From Alphaproteobacteria bacterium (lineage in GTDB: Bacteria > Pseudomonadota > Alphaproteobacteria > Rhizobiales > Aestuariivirgaceae): 64,000 nt of DNA. This document shows, in pieces, positions 25,056 through 33,521 of the stretch (its first letter is position 1; each line of letters opens with the position of its first letter). Under the pieces are notes generated by a model that worked only from the letters and a program-made list of their open reading frames with translations, was not told the DNA's origin and made no database searches. The DNA lies in NCBI GenBank assembly GCA_028868695.1, contig JAGWTZ010000003.1:40416-104415 (forward strand). Direction: 5' to 3'. A program made the position numbers and the translations under genes.

Positions 25056-26615
25056 CTAAGCGCCCTTGTTGAGCTTGCGCACCGGCAAGGCGCTGCGCAC
25101 CGGGCCGACCAGCAGAATCACCGGGAAAGACAGCAACGCGACCCAGCCCAACAGCACCCAACACTCATTCAGCGCACCCGTCAGGCCCGCTTGGGCGATC
25201 ACGTCGCTGATTCCCAAAAGGCCCATGGCATCATCCGGCGAGGGCAGGTCATCCACCTTCATGCCCAGCATGGCCGCCGCCTTGTCTGCATCCGTCCTCA
25301 GCCAATCCTTGATCTGGTCCACATAGACGGGCGAGCGCTGCCAGATGAGCGTGTCCACCACGGCAATGCCAATGGCCCCGCCAATGTTGCGCGTCACATT
25401 GAACAGGCCCGAGGCATCGCCGATCTTGTCCAGCGGGATGAGGCCCAGCGCAAGACGGATGGGAGGAAGCACACAAAAGGCCGAAGCCACGCCGCGCACC
25501 ACTTGCGGCCAGAAATAGGCTTCGGTGTCAGAATTCACGGTGAGATGCGCGTTCATGAAAAGACCGATGGCAAAAGCGCCAAAGCCCAGCGCCGACAGCA
25601 GTCGCGCATTGAGATAGCGGTCAATCTGCACGCTGAAGGGCGCGGTGACGAGTTGCGAAAGCCCCATGACCAGCGTGCACAGGCCAATTTCCAGCGGCGT
25701 GTGGCCACGCACATAGGACATGAAAACCGGGATCAGATAGATGTTGGCATAAAGCACAAAACCGATGAGAAAGCTCAGCATGCAGCCGAAGGCCAGCGCG
25801 CGGTCTTCCAGCAGGCGGAACATGATGGCAGGGTTCGGCCGTTTCCACAGCCACCACAGGCTGCCTGCCGCCAGCGCAAACCAGGCCAGCACGCGAGGCT
25901 CCAGCCAGCCATCCTTGGGCGCATATTTGAGGCCGATGAGCAAGGCTGCAAGGCCCACACCCAGCAGCAGCAGCGAAAACCAGTCCAGCGTCCGCAATTC
26001 ATCGGTGTTGATCGTTTGGCGCGGCAGCGCAAGCACGCCCCCCGCGATCGCCAGCACACCGGGCATGATGTTGATGAGGAACAGCCAATGCCAGGAATAA
26101 TGATCGGTCAGCCAGCCGCCGATCAGCGGCCCCAGCGTGGGCGCCAGCACGGCCAGAAAGCCCGCCAGCGTGGTGGCCAGCGATTGCTCGAAGCCGGGCG
26201 GGAACAACAGGAAGATGGCGGAAAACACGATGGGGATGAGAACACCGCCTGCAGCCCCCTGCGCCACGCGGAACACCAGCAGGTCAATAAACCCGCTGGA
26301 GAAGGCGCAGCCCAGCGAGGCCAGCGTGAAGGCCACCAGCGCTGCAACCAGCAGCCAGCGCAAGGTGAACACCCGCATGAGAAGGCCAGTAAGCGGAATG
26401 GCGATCACTTCGGCGATGAGATATGACGTCTGCACCCAGCTCATCTGGTCGGGCCCGATGTCGAGCGCCTTTTCGATGACGGGCAGCGAGGTGACCACCA
26501 CCTGGATGTCGAGGATCGCCATGCTCATGCCGATGCACAGCGCCACAAAGCCGATCCAGCGCGGCACAGGCGCCAGCTCAAGCCGCGCCGAGGTTGCTGC
26601 GAGATTGGGGATCAT
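25056..26615 (-). CDS. DHA2 family MFS drug exporter (EmrB type)
   Basis: About 519 residues with 14 predicted membrane helices. The start ATG at 26615 (MIPNLAATSARLEL) puts a short cytoplasmic tail before TM1; a longer form from 26678 is possible. Family landmarks: motif D1 region LDIQVVVTSLPVIEKAL in TM1, SYLIAEVIAIPLTGLLMRVF, GAAGGVLIPIVFSAIF, and motif C-like GPLIGGWLTDHYSWHWLFLI in TM5. EmrB-type pumps expel hydrophobic drugs by proton antiport, often with an EmrA adaptor, which is not seen here. It lies 139 bases after the GFA gene on the same strand and may have its own promoter. Confidence 0.9.
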   Translation of the reverse strand: MIPNLAATSARLELAPVPRWIGFVALCIGMSMAILDIQVVVTSLPVIEKALDIGPDQMSWVQTSYLIAEVIAIPLTGLLMRVFTLRWLLVAALVAFTLASLGCAFSSGFIDLLVFRVAQGAAGGVLIPIVFSAIFLLFPPGFEQSLATTLAGFLAVLAPTLGPLIGGWLTDHYSWHWLFLINIMPGVLAIAGGVLALPRQTINTDELRTLDWFSLLLLGVGLAALLIGLKYAPKDGWLEPRVLAWFALAAGSLWWLWKRPNPAIMFRLLEDRALAFGCMLSFLIGFVLYANIYLIPVFMSYVRGHTPLEIGLCTLVMGLSQLVTAPFSVQIDRYLNARLLSALGFGAFAIGLFMNAHLTVNSDTEAYFWPQVVRGVASAFCVLPPIRLALGLIPLDKIGDASGLFNVTRNIGGAIGIAVVDTLIWQRSPVYVDQIKDWLRTDADKAAAMLGMKVDDLPSPDDAMGLLGISDVIAQAGLTGALNECWVLLGWVALLSFPVILLVGPVRSALPVRKLNKGA

Positions 26616-26754
26616 TCTGAAGGCCTTGCCCCGGCCAGCAGAATCAAAGGCAATTGCATGGACATGTCGGCCAGACACTACAGGCCGCCGCCTGTTTCAA
26701 CAATGTCTTTGGTGGCAAGCACCGGGCTGGGGAAAAGCCCATTGGCCCGGGCGC

Positions 26755-27144
26755 TTAGCTGCCTTGGGGCAAGCGGAAGCTGCCGCCTGAGATTTCGTAA
26801 TAATCGCCGGCGTCGGCCGTGAAGATGTGGCCGCCCAGCTTCAGCCCGGTCCTGCCATCAATGCTGCCGGCGCAAATCGAGGTGACGGGCTTGCCGTCCA
26901 GCGTTTTCCAGAACAGAGATGAGCCGCATTCCTTGCAGAAGCCGCGCTTGGCGAAGCTGGAGGATTGAAACCACTTGAGGCCATCAGTGCGCGTGAATTT
27001 CAAATCCGGGTCTGCACAGTGTGTGGAGGCCCAGTAATTGCCCGTTTGCTTGCGGCATTGGCTGCAGTGGCAGGCGGTGACATCATCAAGCGGCCCGTGG
27101 ATTTCGAACGCCACGGCGCCACACATGCAGGAACCGGTTTTCAT
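26755..27144 (-). CDS. GFA / CENP-V family zinc protein
   Basis: 129 residues with the full set of zinc-binding cysteines of the GFA (glutathione-dependent formaldehyde-activating) fold: SCMCGAVAFE near the N-terminus, ACHCSQCRKQTGN, and FCKECGSSLFW. Members bind Zn structurally, and one class binds formaldehyde-glutathione adducts, but most have no proven activity. Its ATG overlaps the stop of the homocysteine S-methyltransferase-like gene by four bases, so it is the last member of a three-gene coupled unit. A role in handling one-carbon by-products fits the neighbours but is inference. Confidence 0.88.
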   Translation of the reverse strand: MKTGSCMCGAVAFEIHGPLDDVTACHCSQCRKQTGNYWASTHCADPDLKFTRTDGLKWFQSSSFAKRGFCKECGSSLFWKTLDGKPVTSICAGSIDGRTGLKLGGHIFTADAGDYYEISGGSFRLPQGS

Positions 27145-28052
27145 GATTTGAACTCCTTGGAAAGGGCTGTGATGTGATCAGGCCCGATGCCGCAACAGCC
27201 GCCGAAGATGGATGCGCCGTGCCCCTGCCAGTGATGCGCCTCAGCCACCAGATCAGCCGGTGCAATCACATCATTGAACACCCAGTTGGGCGCTTTGAAA
27301 TAGCCGCATTCAGGATACGCACCCACTGGCCCTTTGAATGAGGCGCGCAGGATATCGAGCGCTTCGGCGGTGTCGTTGGGCGAGGTGTGCATGATGGTCA
27401 TCACATCGGGGCCAACAGACGCAAGGGCAGGGGCAATGTCTTTCAGCTTTTGGTCAGTGCGGCCAAAGCCCACAAGTTCGCCATCCACGCGCTCCACCGA
27501 AATGCCGATCCACAGCGGCAGGCCAGTTTCCTTGGCGGCCTGGCAGGCCCAGAGGGAATAATCCGTGTCGCGCATCATCTCCATCATGATGAGGTCAACA
27601 CCCAGGCGCTTGAGGTTCTGCGCCTTGCGGCGGAAGAGGGCGAGCGCTTCATCACGCGCCCAATTCTTCGAGAGATCCGTGCGGTCAGTGCCCGGAATCA
27701 CCGGGCGCTGCGTAGAGAAAGAGCCAGCCACAGCAACCGGATGACCAAGCGCTGCGGCCTTCGCATAACCCACGGCCAGGGCATCCAGCTTTTCAACTTC
27801 ATCGGCGCGGCCATAGGCATCGAAAGAGAGCATCGAGGTGGCAAAGGTGTTGGCGGCGATGATGTCGGCCCCGGCCTTGACGTAATCATCATGCACGGCG
27901 CGCACGATATCACCATGGGTGGCGTTGACATCCGCGCACCAGGTGGCGCCGCTCATTGGCGCGCCGCGCCGCTGAATATCAGTGCCTGTGCCGCCATCGA
28001 GGATGATGGGCTGGCCGGATTTCAGTTTGGCGGAGACGAGGGCATAACTCAT
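27141..28052 (-). CDS. Homocysteine S-methyltransferase family protein
   Basis: 303 residues, a TIM barrel of the MetH-N/BHMT/MmuM family. Visible: ILDGGTGTDIQRRG at the N-terminus, ADIIAANTFATS, VAGSFSTQRPV, and the C-terminal metal motif FGGCCGIGPDHI with Cys286 and Cys287. The third zinc ligand, usually a Cys in an NC pair after strand 6, appears as His in TIMHTSPNDT (about residue 222). Such enzymes move a methyl group from SMM, betaine or a related donor to homocysteine or another thiol. It overlaps both neighbours by four bases. The donor may be linked to the MttB-family genes 1-4 kb away. Confidence 0.85.
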   Translation of the reverse strand: MSYALVSAKLKSGQPIILDGGTGTDIQRRGAPMSGATWCADVNATHGDIVRAVHDDYVKAGADIIAANTFATSMLSFDAYGRADEVEKLDALAVGYAKAAALGHPVAVAGSFSTQRPVIPGTDRTDLSKNWARDEALALFRRKAQNLKRLGVDLIMMEMMRDTDYSLWACQAAKETGLPLWIGISVERVDGELVGFGRTDQKLKDIAPALASVGPDVMTIMHTSPNDTAEALDILRASFKGPVGAYPECGYFKAPNWVFNDVIAPADLVAEAHHWQGHGASIFGGCCGIGPDHITALSKEFKS

Positions 28053-28678
28053 TGGGTGTGTGCGGCCTTGAAGGCTTCCATGTGAAAGTGGATCTGTGCG
28101 GGTTCGTAAGCGTAGTTGCGACCGACAGGGCAGGCGAGCCGCGCCTTGCAGCCGCCTGCCATGCAGGTGTTTGCAGAATGTAGATGGGCAGCACAGGCTG
28201 CAACATCATAATTGCGGCCATCAAAGGCCGAAACCGGACAGGCGCTGAGGCAGGGCTTTGCCGCGCAGGTTTCACATGGGTGTGGCAGTGGCGTTGCGCG
28301 CGGCATGTCAAACTCCACGGGAAACAGCAACGCTGCGCGGTAGGCGTGCCACAGGCCATAGGTGGGGTGGATGTTGAGGCCCAGCGGCGATTGATGTGCA
28401 ACACCGCAAGCCCGCGCCCATTGCTGGAACGGATGATAGGGCTTGTCGAACGGATAGGCAGCCTTGGCGCCAAGGTCTTCGGCCAGTTGGTCCACCACGC
28501 GCTTGGTCCACTCATCCATCGTGGCCCCGGTCCGTTCACGCGCGAAGCGGCGGAACATGGCGGGCCCCGCATTGCCGATGAGAATGAGAAAGCGCGTGTC
28601 GTCCATCTCCCGCGGCGCGAACCAGCCGAAGGGCGTGAAGCTTTCATTGCGGATGCGGCTGAGGATCGGATGTTCCAT
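28049..28678 (-). CDS. 4Fe-4S cluster protein, ferredoxin-like
   Basis: About 209 residues from ATG 28678; earlier in-frame ATGs at 28705 and 28723 are possible and no start has a clear ribosome site. The C-terminal half has a cysteine array CETCAAKPCLSACPVSAF, a cluster motif ending in CP, then ANTCMAGGCKARLACPVG with more cysteines. The N-terminal half (PFGWFAPRE, FLILIGNAGPAMFRRF, then DKPYHPFQQWARACG) has a layout recalling the Fe-S part of QueG-like or oxidoreductase-associated proteins. The exact role is unknown. It heads the coupled unit with the methyltransferase and GFA genes. Confidence 0.75.
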   Translation of the reverse strand: MEHPILSRIRNESFTPFGWFAPREMDDTRFLILIGNAGPAMFRRFARERTGATMDEWTKRVVDQLAEDLGAKAAYPFDKPYHPFQQWARACGVAHQSPLGLNIHPTYGLWHAYRAALLFPVEFDMPRATPLPHPCETCAAKPCLSACPVSAFDGRNYDVAACAAHLHSANTCMAGGCKARLACPVGRNYAYEPAQIHFHMEAFKAAHTQ

Positions 28679-28935
28679 GCGCGTGAGTGTAGCTGTTCGC
28701 ACCATTCCCGCAAGGCGGCACATGCTTCGAGGCTATTGCTTTGCAAGAGCACCTCAGCATGAGGGCGAAGTCGGGAAGTTTTGGAGAATGCTAATTCATG
28801 CCTAGGCCCGGAGAGGAATAATGGAGGGGAAGTTTCTGCCAGGCTTTGCGCCGATCAGAATTCTGGGGTGAAAAAAGGGGCGAAAAGCCCGGCGGGTGGG
28901 TGTGGGAATTGGCGGTCTGCGCTCCATTCGCCCTG
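28679..28935. other. Gene-free stretch upstream of the Fe-S protein gene
   Basis: This is the first part of a gene-free gap of about 650 bases (28679-29336). I see no ORF with a ribosome site and coding character, and no clear promoter hexamers. The promoter of the Fe-S/methyltransferase/GFA unit should lie here on the minus strand. Confidence 0.4.
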
Positions 28936-29020
28936 CCGTCATGCCAGCGGAAGCTGGCACCCTGCTTTCCACCGCCAAGGAGGCGGCCAAGCTGGGCCCC
29001 AGCTTTCGCTTGGGTGACGG
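28936..29020. repeat. Intergenic palindromic repeat
   Basis: CCGTCA (28936-28941) and TGACGG (29015-29020) bound a unit holding TGCCAGC-GGAA-GCTGGCA (28942-28959) and a second palindrome around CTGGGCCCCAG near 28992. It is built like part of the repeat cluster at 16.6-17.0 kb. The remaining bases to 29336 hold nothing I can identify. Confidence 0.6.
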
Positions 29021-29336
29021 ATGGGGAAAGAATGACCTCAATGCCCCACTTCCACCTTGGAAACGCGGCGGTTTTAAATCCGGGCCTGATATTGGCTAGC
29101 CATTTAAGGCACTTGGGTCTTATTGCCCAAGGTCCAGGGCCGGAGCTCCCGGAGGCGGGCGGTGAGTTATTCCGCATCCTGCAGGCGCCGCACTCTTTCT
29201 CACCGTATCGGAACTCTGTCGACATCGTCCCCTCCTGTGAAAAAGACGGGGCGAACATAGACGGAACAAATACTCCTTGTCAAGGAATAAAAACACAGAA
29301 GCAGTTTTCATCCCGGCAAGGGGCAGGCAAGCGAAG

Positions 29337-30896
29337 CTACTTCGCCCGCATGTATTCCCGCGGCAGCTTGATGTCATGCCTGGCGCGGATGGCTTCATCC
29401 ACCTCATGCGGAATGGTGTTGGGGAAATGCGTCGAAAGGATTTCCTTTTTCCGAGCGATGGCTTTTTCCAGAATGTCGGGCTTACCCGCCTCGTTCCATT
29501 CCTTCGGGCTCATGCGGTTGGCGACACCGGGATAGACATATTCTGTCTGCATCATCGACAAGGTCTGGTCGGACCCGAGGAAATGCCCCGGCCCTTCAAG
29601 GCAGACCTGCTTGATCACATCCAGTGACAGCGTCTCGTCATTCACCTCGATGCCGCGCACATTGCGGTTGATGGAGCCCAGCATGTCATTGTCGATGATC
29701 AGGCTTTCAAGGCAGAAACCCAGCAGCGAGGCATGCATGCCCGCACTCTCATACATCATGTTGATGCCCGTCATCCCGGCGATGCCGGCGGTGAGGCCCT
29801 TCTCATAGCCGGCTTGAACGTCAGGCAGCTTGGCATCGCACATGCCGGCGGCCGAGCCCACGGTGAGATCATAGAAATGGCCCATCTGCGCGCAGGCCGA
29901 GGTGATGAGCGCCTGTTCGCCCGAGCCGCCGCTCATCGCCCCCGTGCGCAGATCAGACACGAAAGGCCATGGCCCCCAGATGGCGGGCGCACCCGGCACC
30001 ACGGCGTTGATATAAGTGAGGCCCATCAGGCATTCAGCCACGGCTTGCACAACCGTGCCCGCCAGCGCAGCGGGAGATGTGGCCCCGGCCTGCGCGGCGG
30101 AGAGCAGCAACACAGGCATGCCACCGCGCGCCGCCACTTCGAGGCAGCGGCAGGCATCTTCGGCAAACTTGAAGGGCGGCACCACGAAACAGTTGGATTG
30201 CGAGACGAAGGGCCGCTCGCGCCATTTTTTCTCGCCACCCGCGATGGCATGGAGGATTTGCAGGCATTCCTCCACATGGGCAGGATCCACCATCGAGGTG
30301 CCCACATGCTTGGTGGTGCCTGCCACCGAGGCGTAGCAGGTGTTGATGTCGAGATCATGCCCGTTGAGCATGTCGCGCGGGGTGAGAACGCGCTGGAAGA
30401 AATGGATATTGTCGCACGTGTCCACAATGCGCGAGGCATCATAGAGATCGGCAAGATAGCTCTCGCGGTATTCGCGCTTTTCGAGATCCACCACGTGAAC
30501 GGCCGCACCCGCCGTGCCGAAATAGGTCTTGTTGCCCCAGGGTTCGAGATCGAACTGCGGGTCACGCGCATAGAGCGGGAACTTGCGGGCCGCCTTGGCC
30601 AGCGTGTCTTCAACGAGGGCGCGGGGCAGGCACAGCCGCCCATCCTTCATGAAGGCGCCCTTGGCGGTGAGCGCTTCAATGCAGGAAGGAATGGCGCTGC
30701 CGAAGCCCACGGTTTCAAGCAGGGTGAGCGCGGTTTCGTGAATGCGCTCCATGTCGCGCTGCGACAGCGGCTTGTAGCGCCCGCCCTCCATGCCGGGGCG
30801 CACGGCGGCCTTGTCCATCGGAATGGCGGCGGCGCGCAGCGCCTTGCGGGCTTCCCTGCCGCCGCGGCGGCGCGTTTGGTCTTCGGCGATGCTCAT
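29337..30896 (-). CDS. MttB-family (trimethylamine methyltransferase-like) protein 1
   Basis: 519 residues, matching the MttB superfamily along its length: KPLSQRDMERIHETALTLLETVG at the N-terminus, TYFGTAGAAVHVVDLEKREY, a TIM-barrel body with ATSPAALAGTVVQAVAECL, and the C-terminal ECLQILHAI and FLGSDQTLSMMQTEY regions. No in-frame amber codon occurs, so it is a non-pyrrolysine member like the glycine betaine methyltransferase MtgB. Characterised members pass a methyl group from a quaternary amine to a corrinoid protein. It diverges from the LysR gene across a 173-base gap and is paralogous to the gene at 31968. Confidence 0.88.
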   Translation of the reverse strand: MSIAEDQTRRRGGREARKALRAAAIPMDKAAVRPGMEGGRYKPLSQRDMERIHETALTLLETVGFGSAIPSCIEALTAKGAFMKDGRLCLPRALVEDTLAKAARKFPLYARDPQFDLEPWGNKTYFGTAGAAVHVVDLEKREYRESYLADLYDASRIVDTCDNIHFFQRVLTPRDMLNGHDLDINTCYASVAGTTKHVGTSMVDPAHVEECLQILHAIAGGEKKWRERPFVSQSNCFVVPPFKFAEDACRCLEVAARGGMPVLLLSAAQAGATSPAALAGTVVQAVAECLMGLTYINAVVPGAPAIWGPWPFVSDLRTGAMSGGSGEQALITSACAQMGHFYDLTVGSAAGMCDAKLPDVQAGYEKGLTAGIAGMTGINMMYESAGMHASLLGFCLESLIIDNDMLGSINRNVRGIEVNDETLSLDVIKQVCLEGPGHFLGSDQTLSMMQTEYVYPGVANRMSPKEWNEAGKPDILEKAIARKKEILSTHFPNTIPHEVDEAIRARHDIKLPREYMRAK

Positions 30897-31031
30897 GCTG
30901 TCCTCGAATGCTGCGATGCTGCAATGTCGCGCAGAATGCGCTTTTGGCCGCCTGCTGCCAAGCCAGTGCCTTTGACGGGTGTATAAAAAATTTCACCAGT
31001 GGGCTTGCGCCCGGCCTGAAGAAAATATGTG

Positions 31032-31046
31032 CTATCAAGTGAATAG
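31032..31046. promoter_or_regulatory. Candidate LysR-type operator between the divergent genes
   Basis: CTAT-N7-ATAG (31032-31046) is a symmetrical site containing a T-N11-A core, typical of LysR-family operators. It lies in the 173-base gap between mttB-like gene 1 and the LysR gene, 24 bases before the LysR start. Confidence 0.4.
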
Positions 31047-31069
31047 TTGAAACGCTGAGGTGAATTTCA

Positions 31070-31978
31070 TTGCCACGCCGCGATCTGCCGCCGCTCCGCG
31101 CCCTGACTGCCTTTGAAGCCGCCGCAAGGCTGGGCAGCTTCCGCATGGCGGCGGGCGAGCTTGGCATCACGCGCTCTGCCGTCAGCCACCAGATCAAGCT
31201 GCTCGAGGAACGCCTCGAAGTGCAGCTGTTCCGCCGTGATGCCCGGCGCGCCGAGCTGACCACCGCGGGCCAGACCTATTTCCCGCCGGTGCGCGATGCC
31301 TTTGACCAGCTCGAAGCCCAGACCCGCGCCATGCGCCCCGCCAACACCGACAAGGAATTGACGATCCAGGTTTATGTGACGGTGGCGCTGAAATGGCTGA
31401 TCCCGCGGCTGCATGATTTCGAGCGGCGCTTCCCCGACATGAAGGTGCGGCTTTCAACCTCCTATTTCGACTGGGACTTTGACGAACGCAACGTGGACGT
31501 GGGCCTGATCCTCGCCCGCAACAAGCTGCCCGGCCATTATTACCGGCCGCTGTTCAAATCCTACCTCGTGCCCGTCTGCTCGCCCAAGATGAAGCTGGAA
31601 AAGCCTGATGACTTGCGCAAGGCCAAGCTGATTGATGTCTATACCGCCGAGGAGGATTGGCAAACCTGGCTGGACGCTGCCGGCGTCACCGGCGTCAAAT
31701 CGCAAAACCGCCTGACAGTGGATAGCTACATCCTGGCGCAGGAAGCTGCCATCGAGGGCAGGGGTGTGGCCATGACCATTGGCCCCTTCGCGGCCGAGGA
31801 AATCAAGCTGGGCCGCCTGATGCAGCCTTTTCCGTTGCGCGTGCCGCACCGCCACAACTGGTATTTCGCCTGCTCCACCGTGAACCGCAACAAGAACAAG
31901 GTGCGCCGCTTTGAAGAGTGGCTGGTGAAACAGATCGCCGCAGATCCTGCATTGGAGTCCCTGAAGAATGACACTTGA
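31070..31978 (+). CDS. LysR family transcriptional regulator, GcvA-like
   Basis: 302 residues. The start is TTG at 31070, supported by GAGGTGA seven bases upstream; the protein opens PRRDLPPLRALTAFEAAARLGSF, as GcvA-type regulators do. The helix-turn-helix is GSFRMAAGELGITRSAVSHQI. A LysR effector-binding domain follows (KLLEERL linker, then about residues 92-295). Its stop overlaps the start of the second MttB-family gene by 11 bases, so it is co-transcribed with one methyltransferase and divergent from the other. It probably controls both in response to their substrate or product. Confidence 0.92.
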   Translation: MPRRDLPPLRALTAFEAAARLGSFRMAAGELGITRSAVSHQIKLLEERLEVQLFRRDARRAELTTAGQTYFPPVRDAFDQLEAQTRAMRPANTDKELTIQVYVTVALKWLIPRLHDFERRFPDMKVRLSTSYFDWDFDERNVDVGLILARNKLPGHYYRPLFKSYLVPVCSPKMKLEKPDDLRKAKLIDVYTAEEDWQTWLDAAGVTGVKSQNRLTVDSYILAQEAAIEGRGVAMTIGPFAAEEIKLGRLMQPFPLRVPHRHNWYFACSTVNRNKNKVRRFEEWLVKQIAADPALESLKNDT

Positions 31979-33518
31979 GACCGAACCCCGCCGCCGCCGT
32001 GGCGGTGCCCGAGGCAACCCGCAGGCCGGCGGGGCAGGGACATTGCACCAGCTGCCGGAGCGCAACCTGCAGCGCCGCTTCGCGCCCACCGCCATCCTTT
32101 CGGATGACGAGTTGGAATCCATCCACCGCGCCTCGCTGAAAGTGCTGGCCGAAGTGGGCATGGATTTCATGCATGATGAGGCGCGCGCGCTGCTTAAGGC
32201 GGCAGGTGCTTCGATCACCGGAGAGCGCGTGCGCTTTGACCCGGCGCTGATCGAGGATTTGATGTCGCATGCGCCAGCCACCTTCACGCTGCATGCCCGC
32301 AACCCGGCGCACAGCCGCGTGGTGGGTGGCAATGGCATGATGTTTGGCACCGTGGGCTCGCCCCCCAACGCCCATGACATGGAGGGCGGCCGCCGCGTGG
32401 GCAACCGCGCCGACTATCAGAACTTCCTGCGGCTTGGGCAATATTTCAACGCCATCAATTTCTCGGCCGGCTATCCGGTGGAGCCGGTGGACCTGCACGC
32501 CTCCACCCGCCATCTCGACGCGCTCTATGACATGGCGACGATCATGGACAAGCCGATCACCGCCTATGTTCTGGGTGAAGAGCGCACGCAGGACGCCTTG
32601 GCGATTGGCCGCCTGGCGCGTGGCATCTCCGAGGAGCAGTTTGAACTTGAGCCGTCGGTGATGACCATCGTCAACACCAATTCGCCGCTGAAGCTGGATT
32701 TCAACATGCTGAACGGCATGCTGCGCTTTTGCCGCAAGGGCCAGCCGGTTTGCGTGACACCCTTCACGCTGGCCGGCGCCATGGCGCCGGTGACTGTGGC
32801 AGGTGCTCTCGTATTGCAAAACGCCGAGGCGCTGGCCGGCCTCGCCTTCTGCCAGCTGGTGAAGAAGGGTGCGCCTGTGGTTTATGGCGGTTTCACCTCG
32901 AATGTGGACATGAAATCCGGCGCCCCGGCCTTCGGCACGCCGGAATACATGAAGGCGCAGCTCGCGGGCGGGCAGCTGGCGCGGCGTTATGGCATTCCCT
33001 ACCGTACCTCCAACACCTGTGCGGCCAACATGGTGGATGCGCAGGCGGCCTACGAAAGCGTGTTCTCGCTGTGGGGCCTGACCCAGGGCGGCGGCAATTT
33101 CATCATGCATGGCGCAGGTTGGCTGGAGGGCGGGCTTGTCGCCTCCTTCGAGAAATTCGTGCTGGACGTGGACTTGATCCAGATGGTCAGCGAATACTTG
33201 CAACCCATTGAAATAAATGACGATGCCTTGGGCGTGGACGCGATCAAGGAAGTGGGCCCCGGCGGCCACTTCTTCGGCGCGGCCCACACCCTGTCGCGTT
33301 ACACCAACGCTTTTTATCAGCCGCTGATTTCCGATTGGCGCAACAACCAGCAATGGGTGGCGGCAGGCTCGCCGCAGGCCTGGCAGAAGGCCAACCAGGT
33401 TTACAAGCAGGCGCTGGCTGAATACCAAAAGCCGCCGATGGATGAAGCCGTGCATGAAGAGCTGAAGGCCTTCGTGGACCGCCGCAAGCGTGAAGGCGGC
33501 GCCCCGACGGATTTCTGA
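31968..33518 (+). CDS. MttB-family (trimethylamine methyltransferase-like) protein 2
   Basis: 516 residues, a paralogue of the protein at 29337: LSDDELESIHRASLKVLAEVG, MMFGTVGSPPNAHDMEGGRRVG, MLNGMLRFCRKGQPVCVTPF, and a C-terminal GPGGHFFGAAHTLSRYTNAFY. The first 40 residues are an Arg/Gly-rich lead that the first paralogue shares only loosely. There is no in-frame stop at the pyrrolysine position, so it is a non-pyrrolysine MttB member. The start overlaps lysR by 11 bases and the stop is three bases before the sugar-kinase gene. Substrate unknown; glycine betaine or another N-methylated compound is the family-based guess. Confidence 0.88.
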   Translation: MTLETEPRRRRGGARGNPQAGGAGTLHQLPERNLQRRFAPTAILSDDELESIHRASLKVLAEVGMDFMHDEARALLKAAGASITGERVRFDPALIEDLMSHAPATFTLHARNPAHSRVVGGNGMMFGTVGSPPNAHDMEGGRRVGNRADYQNFLRLGQYFNAINFSAGYPVEPVDLHASTRHLDALYDMATIMDKPITAYVLGEERTQDALAIGRLARGISEEQFELEPSVMTIVNTNSPLKLDFNMLNGMLRFCRKGQPVCVTPFTLAGAMAPVTVAGALVLQNAEALAGLAFCQLVKKGAPVVYGGFTSNVDMKSGAPAFGTPEYMKAQLAGGQLARRYGIPYRTSNTCAANMVDAQAAYESVFSLWGLTQGGGNFIMHGAGWLEGGLVASFEKFVLDVDLIQMVSEYLQPIEINDDALGVDAIKEVGPGGHFFGAAHTLSRYTNAFYQPLISDWRNNQQWVAAGSPQAWQKANQVYKQALAEYQKPPMDEAVHEELKAFVDRRKREGGAPTDF

Positions 33519-33521
33519 TCC

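Noticed and set aside
29337..33518. Pyrrolysine-containing methyltransferases
   Set aside because: Both MttB-family frames are open throughout, with no internal amber codon to be read as pyrrolysine.
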